Positions 1-63,758 of a stretch of 64,000 nt of DNA are shown one piece after another (the stretch's first letter is position 1; every line of letters starts with the position of its first letter). A program made the translations under genes and the position numbers. The notes under the pieces were generated by a model that worked only from the letters and a program-made list of their open reading frames with translations, was not told the origin of the DNA and did not search any database. The stretch comes from Phymorhynchus buccinoides (lineage: Eukaryota; Mollusca; Gastropoda; Neogastropoda; Raphitomidae), in contig CM065694.1 in the NCBI GenBank assembly GCA_017654935.2, positions 4,698,712 to 4,762,711 on the forward strand. The letters are read 5' to 3'.

Positions 1-53
1 TGTAAGGCACAGGGGTCTCAGTCTGGGGAAAAAGTATTGCCAAAATAGTAAAC

Positions 54-277
54 TTAACCCCTTCCCTGCCCAGTGCTGTGTCTACTAGGTGGTGTGTGAT
101 GTAATCGATGATGTCATACCTTTTGAAGTCATAGTCCTGGAATGGTGGTGGGTTTTTTGTTCAAAATCAGGAAAAATATATCTCAAGACCATTTTCTCAG
201 ATTGAGTCAAACAGGTCTTTTTTTAATGTATTTTATGATTGATAATTTCTGTTTTCCTCTGGCAGTGAAGGGGTTAA
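54..277. mobile_element. MITE B (TTAACCCCTT / AAGGGGTTAA ends)
   Basis: Internal conserved pieces GATGATGTCAT and CCATTTTCTCAGATTGAGTC recur in the copies at 11366, 12177 and 33345. TTAA borders. Confidence 0.8.
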
Positions 278-329
278 CCTTTATGCTGTAAGTGAAAAAT
301 TGTTTACGGTTTATAATGCAATACTTTTT

Positions 330-477
330 CCCCCAGACAAGGCCCCCTGTGCCTTATAATGTGGCTAACAATTTAGTGAGAAAGTATAATAACAACATCT
401 TCATTTTGTGTAAAATTGGGGGTGGGGTGGGGTGCGCTTTACAATAAGGTGCACCTTATAGTCTGAAAAATACGATA
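330..477. mobile_element. MITE A (CTATAAGGCG termini)
   Basis: Ends resemble TTTTTCGGACTATAAGGCGC; here GGTGCACCTTATAGTCTGAA at the right. A truncated copy fills 1-46, with MITE B between them. Confidence 0.7.
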
Positions 478-1589
478 CATTTTTCTTCTTAGTACAAAGA
501 TCCACTTCTCCTTTCCACCACCAAAACTACAGCTAATTTCTTTCCCCTCAATAATCACGCCTCCTCTTTTCCTGTTCACAATCCAGCATCTTGTTTTTCG
601 GTCTATAATCATATGGCACATTGTTCTTTTCGAAATCAGACCTCAAAATGTTTCGGCTAAAAAACCCATCATAAAGATGTTTTTCTTTTTCAATTCATAC
701 TTCATGTTCTTCACTCAATGTTACCATAACTTTAGTTTAGGCTCCACAATCATACTTTGGGGCAGTTTCACAAGGTTAGCGTTAGCTCAAATCGGCAAAG
801 ACGGTCCTAATAAACACCCTTGTTTGTCGATAGTTTGACAAGCGTTTTGTGGCTCCTTTGGTGGTAGCTAATGGCGAACGATTAGTTGCATCATGGGAAA
901 TACACAATACTTCCGCCTTTTTTAATTTCTCACGTGAACGTGACTTTTACTTTCAAAATGGAAGACCAAGTAAACAAGCTTGTCGCAGACAAATATTCTT
1001 TAGTCTATCATGAAAACATACGGAATTATTTTAGCAGATGAAACAAACGCAAGTGTTTTTGAGTGTTCTTTCTTAATGTTTCATCATGATAGATGGAATA
1101 CTATAGTGCAGATTTAATTTTTGGCACACAGATAGAAAAACAGAAATTGAAATCTTTACACAAACTGACAGAGATGTATGATTTATCTCCCTTTTGATAG
1201 CAACTCTTTACTCTCTCCCAAAAGTGAAGAGTAAGCTTAATTTTTAAAGAGTTATCTGACCTTAGCAAATGTTTTGGATTTTCTTAGACCTCTTTTGGCG
1301 TAACAGTTATTGACGCGGTGACCGTCCTCTAGTGAAACTCGACCCTTGATCATGTTTCTATTTCTATTCTACAATTATACCTCAGGGTTTGTTTTTTATT
1401 ATAAAATTAGACTTTTCTAAAAATCATGTACTGGGTAGTGGGTTTTTTTCCCATTCCACAACCATGCCTCATGTTTTTAATTCCAGTCATACTACAAAAT
1501 GTTCTTCTATACCAGTTTCCACTTCATAACGATACCTTATCTATTCTACAACCTTGTCTCATGTTGTCCATTTTACAATTGTAGTACAA
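478..1589. other. AT-rich sequence, nothing recognised
   Basis: No dynein exon, repeat family or sizeable ORF seen. Confidence 0.5.
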
Positions 1590-1790
1590 TGGAAAACATG
1601 ACATTATGATCATGGATTGAAAATATAAGGTTCGATTTAGATTTTTTGTTTTGTTTTTCAAATGTGACGTACTTTTTGTTTTGTTTTTCAAATGTGACGT
1701 ACAATTTGTACGTCACATTTGAAAAACAAAACAAAAAATCTAAATCGAACCTTATATTTTCAATCCATGATCATAATGTCATGTTTTCCA
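1590..1790. repeat. 83-bp perfect inverted repeat
   Basis: Arms 1590-1672 and 1708-1790 are exact reverse complements by eye. The 35-bp spacer contains a second copy of the 27-bp arm end. No coding content. Confidence 0.93.
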
Positions 1791-1861
1791 TCCCGGTTAT
1801 CGTTTTTTTACTATCAAATTCCACACTCCACACAAACAAGACAAATATTTGTCCATCTTCT

Positions 1862-2103
1862 TAACCCTTTCACCGCCAACATCGCATTTATGCACCACAA
1901 TGATTTAACACCCATGTCACTAAAAGGCATCAAATCGGGGTCTGTTATCCAAAGACCCTATTCTGTTAATTTTGGAAGGCAAGGATAGGCCTTGCTTTAA
2001 ATATGTCACAGAGGAATCCCCAATATTACAGACAGATTTTTTCTCTACCCAGGTAAGCTTGGAAACTTTTTGCTGAAAAATGGCTGGTGGTGAAAGGGTT
2101 AAT
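1862..2103. mobile_element. MITE C (TTAACCCTTTCACCGCCA ends)
   Basis: About 240 bp, TTAA-bordered. Internal GACATGGGTGTTAAAT-type and TAGGCCTATCCTTACC-type blocks recur in at least seven copies in the window. Confidence 0.85.
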
Positions 2104-2477
2104 ATACTATAGAATTACCTTGTGTGTTTGATCACATTTTCTGTTGTTTATACTAAACTAAACATATGTTAAACATTTGTAAATGCATTATAAATGAATC
2201 ATAATGTATTCTAAAGTGTACTTGTGGCTACTTTCTGTTTGTCACTATGTTAATAGACATAAGATTTTGTGTTATTTTACGTAAAATAGTTAATGTATTA
2301 ATAAATAACAAAATAATAATTGTATTTGTGTTAATGTTTGGAACTACTGGTAATTCATTTAAAGTTAATTAAAGTCCATTAGTCAACCAATTAAAAAAAA
2401 AATTAGTCAACCAATCCAAATCAAGTCAGTGATCCCAATGAAAATTGGTCTCCTCTACTATAAAAGAATCAAAAGTT

Positions 2478-2885
2478 GGTAAAGGTAAAGATGTGCCACC
2501 CCCCCCTGCATTTCTCGGTTAATTCTATTTTTCCATTTTTGCCTTTCTTACCATACATAAAGCTGTATTTTAGGAACATTTTTAGCTAATAACCTTTTTG
2601 GAATACTAACCCTATCCCTAACCCTAGCCCTAAACCTAACCCTACCCCCCACTATGTACTGCAGTACACAGCGATTATGTCACAGTTGTGGTTCGTTGCG
2701 TTTTTCCGTCTTATAGGGTGGGGGGTAGGGTTAGGGTTAGGGTTAGGGATAGGGTTAGTATTCCAAAAAGGTTATTAGCTAAAAATGTTCCTAAAATACA
2801 GCTTTATGTATGGTAAGAAAGGCAATAACGGAAAAATAGAATTAACCGAGATAGGTAGGGGGGGTGGCACATCTTGACCTTTACC
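2478..2885. mobile_element. MITE G with 8-bp target duplication and TTAGGG-like core
   Basis: About 190-bp inverted arms (GGTAAAGGT...), target duplication CAAAAGTT/CAAAAATT. The inner part of each arm is a degenerate CCCTAA run facing GTACTGCAGTAC. An 8-bp duplication suggests a hAT-like origin. Confidence 0.88.
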
Positions 2886-3083
2886 CAAAAATTGATGTCT
2901 GAAAAACAGAAGCAGCTAAAACCATGCATTGCAAAGGAAAACAAATCAACTTGAATAATCAAAAGGTGATACTGCTCAGAAAAAAAGTGCATGCAGTTAA
3001 ATATCACAGAGAAGAGCTGAATAAAAAAAATGATGGTGAATAGAATGGGAAAATAGCTCAGTTAAGAATTGGTGTACAAGCTC

Positions 3084-3206
3084 TTAAAGACCCACCAAGT
3101 CCATGAGTGGAAATAATGGTTTTCACATGTCTTCCCTCTCTCGCTGGTAAGAAATCTTTTAGAGGGAGAGAGTGAAAATACACGTGACGTGGTGGGTCTT
3201 TAAGTG
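3084..3206. mobile_element. MITE D (CTTAAAGACCCACCA hairpin)
   Basis: Near-complete hairpin: CTTAAAGACCCACCA ... TGGTGGGTCTTTAAG, with CTCTCGCTGGTAAGAAATCT at the turn. Confidence 0.8.
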
Positions 3207-4019
3207 CTGACTTTGTCGTGAGTGTTTTCCTTTTTAATGGGATGACTTTAATGGTTAAGTTTCTACTATCGGTTAAACTGCTGGCACTATGGTAAACACC
3301 ATTTCTACCATGGCTTTGCATCAAAAATAAAATTCTTCAATCTACTTCCAGTTTACCGTCTGTCTATTAATGTGGAGGGCGCCAACATGAGGACTCTATA
3401 GAGACAAAGTCATCACAAATCAACAACAACAACAACAATGAAAACAAGGCCATCAACATTCCTAAAAGCAAAATATCTGCCCTCATTGCCAATAACTTTA
3501 TTCCTTTTTCCATAATCATGAGCTGAGATACTTCTATTTCGTGTCCTTTAACTCTCTCTAGGCTGCAGAACCGAAATCCGCCCGATTTTTTTTCTTCCCT
3601 GGTGGCCGATGACGCCGATTGCGCCCGCTGAACGCCAGGTCTAGTACGTTCACTTTCACTCTACCCACAATGCAATATACTAAGTTAGTTCTTCCTGTTT
3701 CTGACACTCCCGGGTCGGTTTTTGGTCTTTACAGCAAGGGAAAGCACCCAATAGTCTTTTTGAACAGATTTTTTAAAGTGACGCCAATTTTTTTTTTTTT
3801 TTCATGTGACGCGGGCAGTAATCGCGGTGGGATGTTTGGAGTGCCATTACGGATTTTTTATTCTAATTCATGGTTTGTTGTGTGACATTGTGTTAGGTTT
3901 CGAATGAAAATATCATCATTGCTATTCAATATGCATCTTTGAGAAATGAAAGGTGAGTTAGACTTTATTCTGGGTGATTTTTTAAAATAAAAGATTTGGT
4001 GTGACGTTCGGAGTAACTC
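3207..4019. other. Intronic sequence, nothing recognised
   Basis: Contains a CAACAA run (3421-3438), GC-richer patches at 3560-3660 and 3800-3840, and a T run; no family match in the window. Confidence 0.4.
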
Positions 4020-4215
4020 CCCTTCTCTTATGCAATAGGATCGATTCTCGGTTCGATTGAAGCATAGGGTTAAAACAAAAACATTCTATTTATTTATGTT
4101 TGTAAGTATTTTTAAATGTTTATTTATGGCTCATGAATATGGTACACTTTATTGTATATTGTAATGGGTTAAGGCCTCTATATACAATAAAATCATTCAT
4201 TCATTAATTCAATTC
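4020..4215 (+). mobile_element. Retroelement 3' tail, (CATT)n
   Basis: GGTTAAGGCCTCTATATACA then AATAAAATCATTCATTCATT, typical of a non-LTR 3' end. No ORF. Confidence 0.45.
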
Positions 4216-4483
4216 ATAAAACGAAACTATACTTTACATTCAGCAAATTATAATCAATAGTTATTTAGCAATTTCTTAGATAAACATACGTCGTCATCAC
4301 AAATTCAAATGTTGCTATGTATACTTCACACCTACACCCATGCCTTGTAAACGTTCACTCAACACTAATACACATGCGTAATTAAGCACAATGAAAATTA
4401 TCATTCTTTTTTAAAACATAGTAAATATTTCTAACCTTATTTTTTCAATTTAAAGTTAATTATTCGGTCTCCTTTATTCTTAC

Positions 4484-57327
<52,844 letters not shown>

Positions 57328-57791
57328 TTTGGACAAATGTTTTCAGTGTCCTTTGATTCGAAAGGTAAACCTCTGTTTCAGGAGAGCCTTTTTGTGAGCT
57401 CAACACCTCGATCGAGCTAATCAAGGTTTCAACTTCAAGGCAGGTGCTCCATTCTCGCTTGTCGTCTGCCCTCCGCCATGCAAATTGTTGTTGGTAACCG
57501 CATGCCCGGATGACGACGCCTCGGGATTAAAAACGCCCGATTGAGAATTGAACCAAATGGTCACAGTAAACTTAGACGTTCCTTATTTGGAATATTTCCA
57601 TTTGGATAACTATGTTGGCGGGAAATAGAAAAACCGATGTATACCCCAGCGAGTGGATTACCCCCCACCCACCCCTTAAAAAAAGAAACAAAAGAAAAGA
57701 AAAAAAGTTACAGCCTGTAGGCCACGGACCAACATTACAATGTAAGTTCGTGCTGTAGGCGGACTTAGCTTGCCCGTCTTGGGGCAAGTTC
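57328..57791. other. Presumed 5' UTR and promoter region of the dynein gene
   Basis: Apart from the X-box candidate I see no ORF or repeat with family members. A low-complexity A-rich run lies at 57677-57710. No TATA box could be assigned. Confidence 0.4.
57487..57498 (-). promoter_or_regulatory. Candidate RFX X-box upstream of the dynein start codon
   Basis: On the minus strand it reads GTTACCAACAAC: one perfect half-site (GTNRCC) and a second at 5 of 6 (RGYAAC), with no spacer. It lies about 160 bases before the ATG, the usual place for X-boxes in cilia genes. An octamer ATGCAAAT sits beside it at 57478-57485. Motif match only. Confidence 0.45.
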
Positions 57792-57838
57792 GGTAAAGGT
57801 TCAGATGTGCCACTCCCCCTGCATTTCTCGGTTAATTC
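57792..57838 (+). mobile_element. MITE G end fragment
   Basis: First 47 or so bases (GGTAAAGGTTCAGATGTGCC), cut off at the LINE remnant. Confidence 0.7.
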
Positions 57839-58566
57839 ATCTACACGTTAGGCGGGACTCCACTTCAAGAAGTTCAATATAGTCAGTATCTTGGTGTTCA
57901 CCTGTCGTCAGATCTTAAATGGACCACCCACATAAACTACGTCTGCAAGAAAGCTGGATCTATGGTGGGCTTTTTGCGCCGGAACCTCAGGAACTGTCCA
58001 CCAGAGTGCAGGCGTCTGGCCTACATAGCACTAATACGATCCAGACTTGAATATGCAGCGACTGTGTGGGACCCATACAATAAGCAGGATGGCGACAGGC
58101 TTGAGCGCGTCCAGAGGCAAGCAGCACGCTTCATCACGAAGGACTACAAGTCCAGAAGCCCTGGATGCGTAACCAAGATGCTGGCTGACCTAAATCTTAC
58201 TACACTGCAAGAGCGCCGCAAGCCACAACGTCTCAACCTACTGCACAAAGTGGCTGACGGTCTGATCCCCGCTCTACCACCTGAGGACTTCTTAACACCT
58301 GTAGCCTCCAATCGCAGAAAGATCAGACCTACTAAATTTCAACAGTATGCAAGTGAGAACATCATACAGAGACAAACAGCATGTAATTCCAGAGGCTTCG
58401 AAGTACCACCTAGCCACACTGAACAGTACAAAAACTCCTTTGTCAGATCTATAGTGGCCCGGAGTGGAATCAGTTGACTGACGCCTCCATCGCAGCAGGC
58501 CCCGCCAGCGCAGCAGCATCAGCGCCAGGCGGTTCACCTTCGGGGCCTGCATCAACACAAGATTAA
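57838..58566 (+). mobile_element. CR1-like LINE remnant, reverse transcriptase C-terminus
   Basis: A 171-codon frame includes AYIALIRSRLEYAATVWDPY and LERVQRQAARFITKDY, the conserved C-terminal RT/thumb region of CR1/Jockey-type LINEs. After a frameshift near 58455 the frame continues EWNQLTDASIAA to a stop at about 58566. The 5' part is missing; a truncated MITE abuts it at 57792. Confidence 0.88.
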
Positions 58567-58639
58567 AATTAGGGATAGGGGCCATAGGCCAAAGTAGTGG
58601 CAAATGAAAGGCAGGAGCTGTGCTGGTCGGGGTCCGCCC

Positions 58640-58769
58640 CGGTGAGCGCTTCGCTAGCCGGATTGGTCTAACCGAGTTGTTCAATACTGGAATAATTTGT
58701 CAACCTAACATAAATATATTCAAAAATCTTCTGGACAAAGACACAATGATGTCAATTTTTTATATAATA
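58640..58769 (+). mobile_element. LINE C-terminal fragment interrupted by the Tc1 element
   Basis: The frame reads QPNINIFKNLLDKD, similar to the 'LNTFK.RLDK' end of CR1/Jockey-like ORF2. The A-rich tract at 60415-60450, beyond the Tc1 element, may be its tail. Inference from a short match. Confidence 0.5.
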
Positions 58770-60402
58770 AGCTATCCACAAAAAGTTAAGGATCACTTGC
58801 AAACTAATTCATAACTTTCCAAATAAGAAAGCCAATGCGTTGAATTTTGGCCAACATTTAATTCAATGCTTTAGTGATAACGATACACAATTGCCTTCAA
58901 TTTCGAGCAATCGTTTGGTCTGTACATTTGATCAAAGTGGGTACGTATCGAAATTTGATTTCCCAAAGTCATTGAAATCACAAGACAGGGCATTCTGATG
59001 CTCCCAAAAGTTCAGTAATGCGTGTATCCGCCATGGCTGTTCTGGCACTCGACGCAGCGAGTCCTCATGGAGTTGACCAGGGTGGTGAAGATCCTCTGTG
59101 GAAGCGCCTGCCACTCAGCCTGCAGCATCTGGTAGAGGTGCTGGGCATCCCTGGGAGGGGGGTGGTTGCTCCTCACTTTGCGATCCAGCTCATCCCAGAG
59201 GTTCTCAATCGGGTTGAGATCGGGACTGCATGCTGGCCACTCCATTCTGTTGACTCCAGACTGCTGCAGGAAGTCGTTGACCACCCTTGCCCTGTGGGGG
59301 CGAGCGTTGTCATCCTGGTAGACAGCCGGCGGTCCCATCTGCTGCAGTGTAGGCACAGCCAGCGGTCGAAGGATCTCATCCCGGTATCGGAGGCCAGTCA
59401 GGTTACCCTGTACATGATACAAGGGTGTTCTGTGGTGAAGGCTGAAGGCCCCCCAGACCATTACAGAACCTCCACCAAAGGCCACCTTTTCTTGGACAGT
59501 GGCGTCAATAAAGCGTTCCCCTGGGCGCCTCCAGACCCTCAGTCGGCCGTCGTTGTGGTTCAGGGTGAAGCGTGATTCATCACTGAACAGGACCTGGGAC
59601 CATTGCTGACGTGTCCACCTCACGTGACGTCTGCAGAAGGCGCGGCGTGCTGCCCTATGGGCTGGAGTTAAGCGTGGCCGTACAGCTGGGCGACGAGAAC
59701 GGAGGTTAAACCCATGAAGGCGGTTCCGTATGGTCTGCTGGCTGATGTTGATGTTAGTAGCCACCCTCAGCTGCCTTCGAATGATGCTGGAAGAGGCTGT
59801 TCTTGTCTGCAGGGCTTGTCGTTCAATGAGACGATCTTCACGTGGAGTTGTCTTCTTCGGTCGACCAGATCTGCGTCTTTCATGGACCCTCCCAGTGGCT
59901 GTGAAGCGTTGAATCAGTCTGACAATGACCGAGATGGACACCTGAAGTCGCCTGGCCACTTCTCGCTTGGGAACACCATCTTGGAACCATGCAACAGCTC
60001 GTCCCCTATCCAACTCGCTCAATTTTCGTCGTGGAGGCATTGTCAAATCAGGCCTAATACTGGTGGTATGTCTTCTTATAAAGCCAAGCAAGAGACAGCA
60101 TCTCACACATAAACAGTAGTGCTTGCACGTGCATAATGGTTTTTCCATCTGGCTTGTGCAATGTGTTCATGCAGAACGATCCAAAACAAGGTCCTTTTTC
60201 GCAAGTTTCCGCTTTTTCTTTTGCTGCCAAGCTCAGTAATAGAGAATCACGTGCAATGTTTCCACTAACACAACATCGCCCACTTACAGCTGAACAAGAA
60301 TTCCTAACAATTTGGCTTGACTGAGAAATAAATAACAGGAGCGAACGGAGTTTATTGCGCACCTGTTTTCTCATAGTGATCCTTAACTTTTTGTGAGTAG
60401 TG
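58770..60402 (-). mobile_element. Intact Tc1/mariner-type transposon
   Basis: Flanked by TA on both sides (58768-58769, 60403-60404). Terminal inverted repeats of about 28 bp share ACAAAAAGTTAAGGATCACT. It contains one uninterrupted transposase gene. It is inserted in LINE-derived sequence upstream of the dynein gene. Confidence 0.93.
59012..60040 (-). CDS. Tc1-like transposase, DD34E
   Basis: 342 residues from the Met of MPPRRKLSELDRG, the usual length for Tc1 transposases; an upstream in-frame Met at 60148 is less likely the start. The N-terminal paired HTH region includes REVARRLQVSISVIVRLIQR and a GRPKK linker. Catalytic residues: D in LFSDESRF, D in YQDDNARPH and E in NPIENLWDEL, with 34 residues between the last two. 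No stop or frameshift is present, so the copy could encode an active enzyme that cuts and pastes the element at TA. Activity itself is not shown by sequence. Confidence 0.95.
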   Translation of the reverse strand: MPPRRKLSELDRGRAVAWFQDGVPKREVARRLQVSISVIVRLIQRFTATGRVHERRRSGRPKKTTPREDRLIERQALQTRTASSSIIRRQLRVATNINISQQTIRNRLHGFNLRSRRPAVRPRLTPAHRAARRAFCRRHVRWTRQQWSQVLFSDESRFTLNHNDGRLRVWRRPGERFIDATVQEKVAFGGGSVMVWGAFSLHHRTPLYHVQGNLTGLRYRDEILRPLAVPTLQQMGPPAVYQDDNARPHRARVVNDFLQQSGVNRMEWPACSPDLNPIENLWDELDRKVRSNHPPPRDAQHLYQMLQAEWQALPQRIFTTLVNSMRTRCVECQNSHGGYTHY

Positions 60403-60599
60403 TACTTTCGATGAATAAAAAATAAAAAAAAAAAAAAATAAAAAAAAAGAAAAGTCCATTCCATATTTTTGTTAAACTTTATAGTTTAGCTGTAGAAAGC
60501 AAGCCACCTTGAAACAAATCAACGTAACAAACGAGAAAGGGCCGCGAGACCCACTTCTAGCCCTAAGTACTTTTACTACTACTTATACTACTAACTTCA

Positions 60600-61660
60600 A
60601 GTCTTCAGGGAGGCCATTCCACAGCAGAATAGTGCGAGGAAACAATGTGGACTGTCTATAATTATTGTGTTCTATGGCTAGGGGTGTCGTATGAAGCTGA
60701 GTGAGATTGAAGGATACTAAAAAATGTTCGACTCTCAAATCCAGTCCATGGGGCTGAAGTTTGGGGCATGGTTGGAAATGAAGATATTGAAAAATGTTAC
60801 TTATTTAAATCTGTATAAGAAAAGTATTAAATTTTGGCTGAGAATTTTGAAAATGCCTTCAAACCTACTGCCAAGAAAATATTATAAAATGTTACCACAT
60901 TATCATAATAACAAGAACACCTGGGCTTCCACAATTTGTATCTTTTCGTACAAGCATGGCTTTATTGAAGTGTGGGAAATCAGGGGGGATCAGGCTTTTT
61001 TTTAGAAACATAAAAAATAGGTTGGTTTATGAATATAAGATGCAATGGTCTAATGCAATGGAGCAAAGTGATCGTTTTTAACTTTACAGTAGGCCTACAT
61101 TTAAAAGTGCTCTTATTTTATCCCCTTACTTGCAGATCGTTCATAATCTTAAAGCTAGAAGCTTAAAGCTAGAATTTGTTTGATCAGGTTGAGATCAGGT
61201 GTTTCTCAACTAAATATACACAAGCATCGCTTTTACAGAAATGTTACAGATAATTTGTCCTGTCCCTTTTGTACCTCTCAGTTTGAGACTGAAATCCATT
61301 TTGTATTACATTGCCCTCGTTATCAGGAACTGAGAGAAAATACATTCCAAGTAAATATTATAACCAACCTCTGTTCAAACAAACCATGCTTCTTGCAACT
61401 AAAAATACATATGATTATCCGTTTAGCATTTTATTTCGAAAAAGCATTTAGAATCCGTGATATGCACTTAAATGGGTAATGGTGACTGTGTCTAACCTGA
61501 TACTCTATGTGTATTATGTATGAAGTGTTTTTGAACTAAGTATATACCAAGTTTGGTATGTGTGCATATGTTGAAATGTTGCTACTGCTAATACTATATT
61601 ATAGTTTTGTAGCCCCTCACAATAACATGGGCCAATGGCCTACTCATTAAACCATTTCAG
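60600..61660 (+). mobile_element. LINE 3' remnant with Cys/His C-terminal motif
   Basis: Frames at 60724-61005 (KSIKFWLRILKMPSNLLPRK) and 61180-61479 (CPFCTSQFETEIHFVLHCPR) match the end of non-LTR retrotransposon ORF2 with its C-x2-C...H...C motif. The reading frame is broken between them. Confidence 0.8.
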
Positions 61661-61721
61661 TGTTCAGGGTTCTCTCTCTCTCTCTCAGCTGATTAATTTG
61701 ATGGAATAATTCGGGATAAAC

Positions 61722-61797
<76 letters not shown>
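61722..61797. repeat. (TC)n microsatellite
   Basis: About 36 units, followed by the start of repeat J. Confidence 0.97.
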
Positions 61798-61798
<1 letters not shown>

Positions 61799-61870
61799 AA
61801 AAAATTTCACTGTCAGTAATCCCAAGCTTTCCAATCAGTAATCTGAGGCATCTTTCAGTAATCCCCAGAA

Positions 61871-62578
61871 CGCGATAAATATAAGGCTTATTTACGGTAA
61901 TCGTCGAGTTCGTATTTTGCGACTTTGCACTTCATTAAAATAAAACAATAATAATAATTTTAAAAAAGCCCACACACATTTTTTTTTAAAATCTAACAAT
62001 ATATTTGTTTGCTTTAACTTGTGTCCGACTCAGTGACTGTGTAATTGAAGAGTATTCTGCAAAAGAGGGAGGGTGGAGGTGGGAAGGAACAGACACAGAA
62101 AGGACTTGAAACTCCACGGCACTTAGGCTACAGTGAAAGACAACTGATTAGAAGTGAAAGGTTCAAGTTCGCGATGCTTTGCCGAATCGATGTGTCACTT
62201 AAAATCCATCTTTCGTCCTTATCAGCATAATGAGCACGAGCTACAAAACACGTGGCTCTCATTCCAACTGCTCGCCCTCAAACAAGGTCAAGACTTCTTC
62301 CATTAGTCGCCAAAGTCATTGTTGACTATTGCAACTCAAAAGAGTGAAGAGGTCGAAGTTGAGGGGAAAATCCCAGAGAGGGGCGCTTCAAAATGTTTTA
62401 ATGAGAACGGTATAACCTTTATGTCACGAGGCCTCAATCTTGTTTATGCAGCGTTAAGCATACATGCAAACAAATCACTTCACGGTAAACGTTTCTATCA
62501 AAAACTAACTCTAATTGTAAAACAAATCTACTCATAATTCTAAACTAGAATGCCACTGAATGATAGAATGTCTGAATC

Positions 62579-62580
<2 letters not shown>
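61871..62580. other. Intergenic, nothing recognised
   Basis: No repeat or coding similarity seen. Confidence 0.45.

Positions 62581-62632
<52 letters not shown>
62581..62632. repeat. (GA)n microsatellite
   Basis: About 25 units. Confidence 0.97.
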
Positions 62633-62634
<2 letters not shown>

Positions 62635-62851
62635 GTTTTGGTGGGTAGACAGCCAGACAACCGGCCAGACAAGGACCGTTCAGCGGTACCCAGCATGATG
62701 CCGGCCCAACCACTGCCTACCCCAGGGTCTGATGTGCTTTAGTTCTCTGGCAGCAGCCCTCTGAAGGAGGCTTTGGCAGAAGGGGCTTGGACGGTCTCTG
62801 GGTGGAGGACTGCTTGTGATAATCTCGTCTGTAGCGCTGCCCTACACTGGT

Positions 62852-62925
62852 TCAATTTTTTTGGGCGTCCTATCTGGATTAGAGTCAGAATCAGATTCTG
62901 CTTGCGGTTGTCGTTTTTTTGGCAT
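62852..62925 (-). other. Short NLS-like open frame
   Basis: From an ATG: MPKKRQPQAESDSDSNPDR, then TPKKIEPV and stop. Basic-acidic composition like a nuclear protein N-terminus or a transposon ORF start. It is upstream of the dynein gene and next to repeat J. Weak. Confidence 0.2.
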
Positions 62926-62959
62926 AACGTCTTCAGTTGAAAGTCGCGGGCTGGGCTAG

Positions 62960-63185
62960 TACCTAGAAAGTGGCGGTTATGCCAGAACTACGTAACGAAT
63001 CAAGGGACATCACTACCTTTGATAGCAGACGACATTGCTGAGTGCTGTTCATATGCTAGGCCTTTTTTCGATTTCTTCCTTCTTGTGTTTCCCCCTAGTT
63101 CAATGGAAATGCGTAATTTGTTGCTGCTTATGACTGACATAGCGTAATCGGAGGACTCAAAACGGAATAATTACGGACAAATGTT
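62960..63185. repeat. Dispersed repeat J, second copy of the 3' half
   Basis: AGGGACATCACTACCTTTGA, ATAGCAGACGACA and AATTACGGACAAAT blocks match 51585-51780. Confidence 0.6.
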
Positions 63186-63195
63186 AATGGTAAAC

Positions 63196-63311
<116 letters not shown>

Positions 63312-63605
63312 CTTCATTAATTGTTGTTGATTTGCTTGAGGGCAATGGTGTAAAAATGCTAATCACCTTATCTGTTTTACCCTCAATAAAAACATTCATA
63401 AAAAATATATATTCTCTATTGGAGAATCGCAGCATTGTGTAGGCATTGGAAATAATGAGCAGTGTTTAATTGATTGATATGAGCGCTTTGTGGGCTTCTA
63501 TTTATTCATTTGTGGTGATATGAATGTGAGGACTGGACGTGAGAATGCAAGGTTTGATGCATTGGTTGAAAGAAACGTGTGGGAAACATTACATAATACA
63601 AACCA

Positions 63606-63758
63606 GGGACGGTATTCATGTCGAGATAGCATGAGACTTAGCATGATGCTAACTTAGAAGCTCTTCCAATGTCCTATAGGATTTAATAGGACTTTTGGAA
63701 GAGCTTCTAAGTTAGCATCATGCTAAGTCTCATGCTATCTCGACATGAATACCGTCCC
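63606..63758. repeat. 63-bp perfect inverted repeat
   Basis: Arms 63606-63668 and 63696-63758 are exact reverse complements. The loop keeps a partial stem (GTCCTA/TAGGAC). Confidence 0.93.

Noticed and set aside
2590..2760. Telomere or interstitial telomeric array
   Set aside because: The TTAGGG-like runs are symmetric arms of a dispersed MITE with target duplications.
1..4483. Further dynein exons
   Set aside because: No minus-strand segment with AG/GT borders and linker-like sequence was found; the next exon is probably outside the window.
58292..58684. Minus-strand exon (APKVNRLALMLLRWRG)
   Set aside because: Antisense shadow of the LINE C-terminus, which reads EWNQLTDASIAA on plus after a frameshift.
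59018..59575. 185-codon plus-strand frame
   Set aside because: Antisense shadow of the Tc1 transposase.
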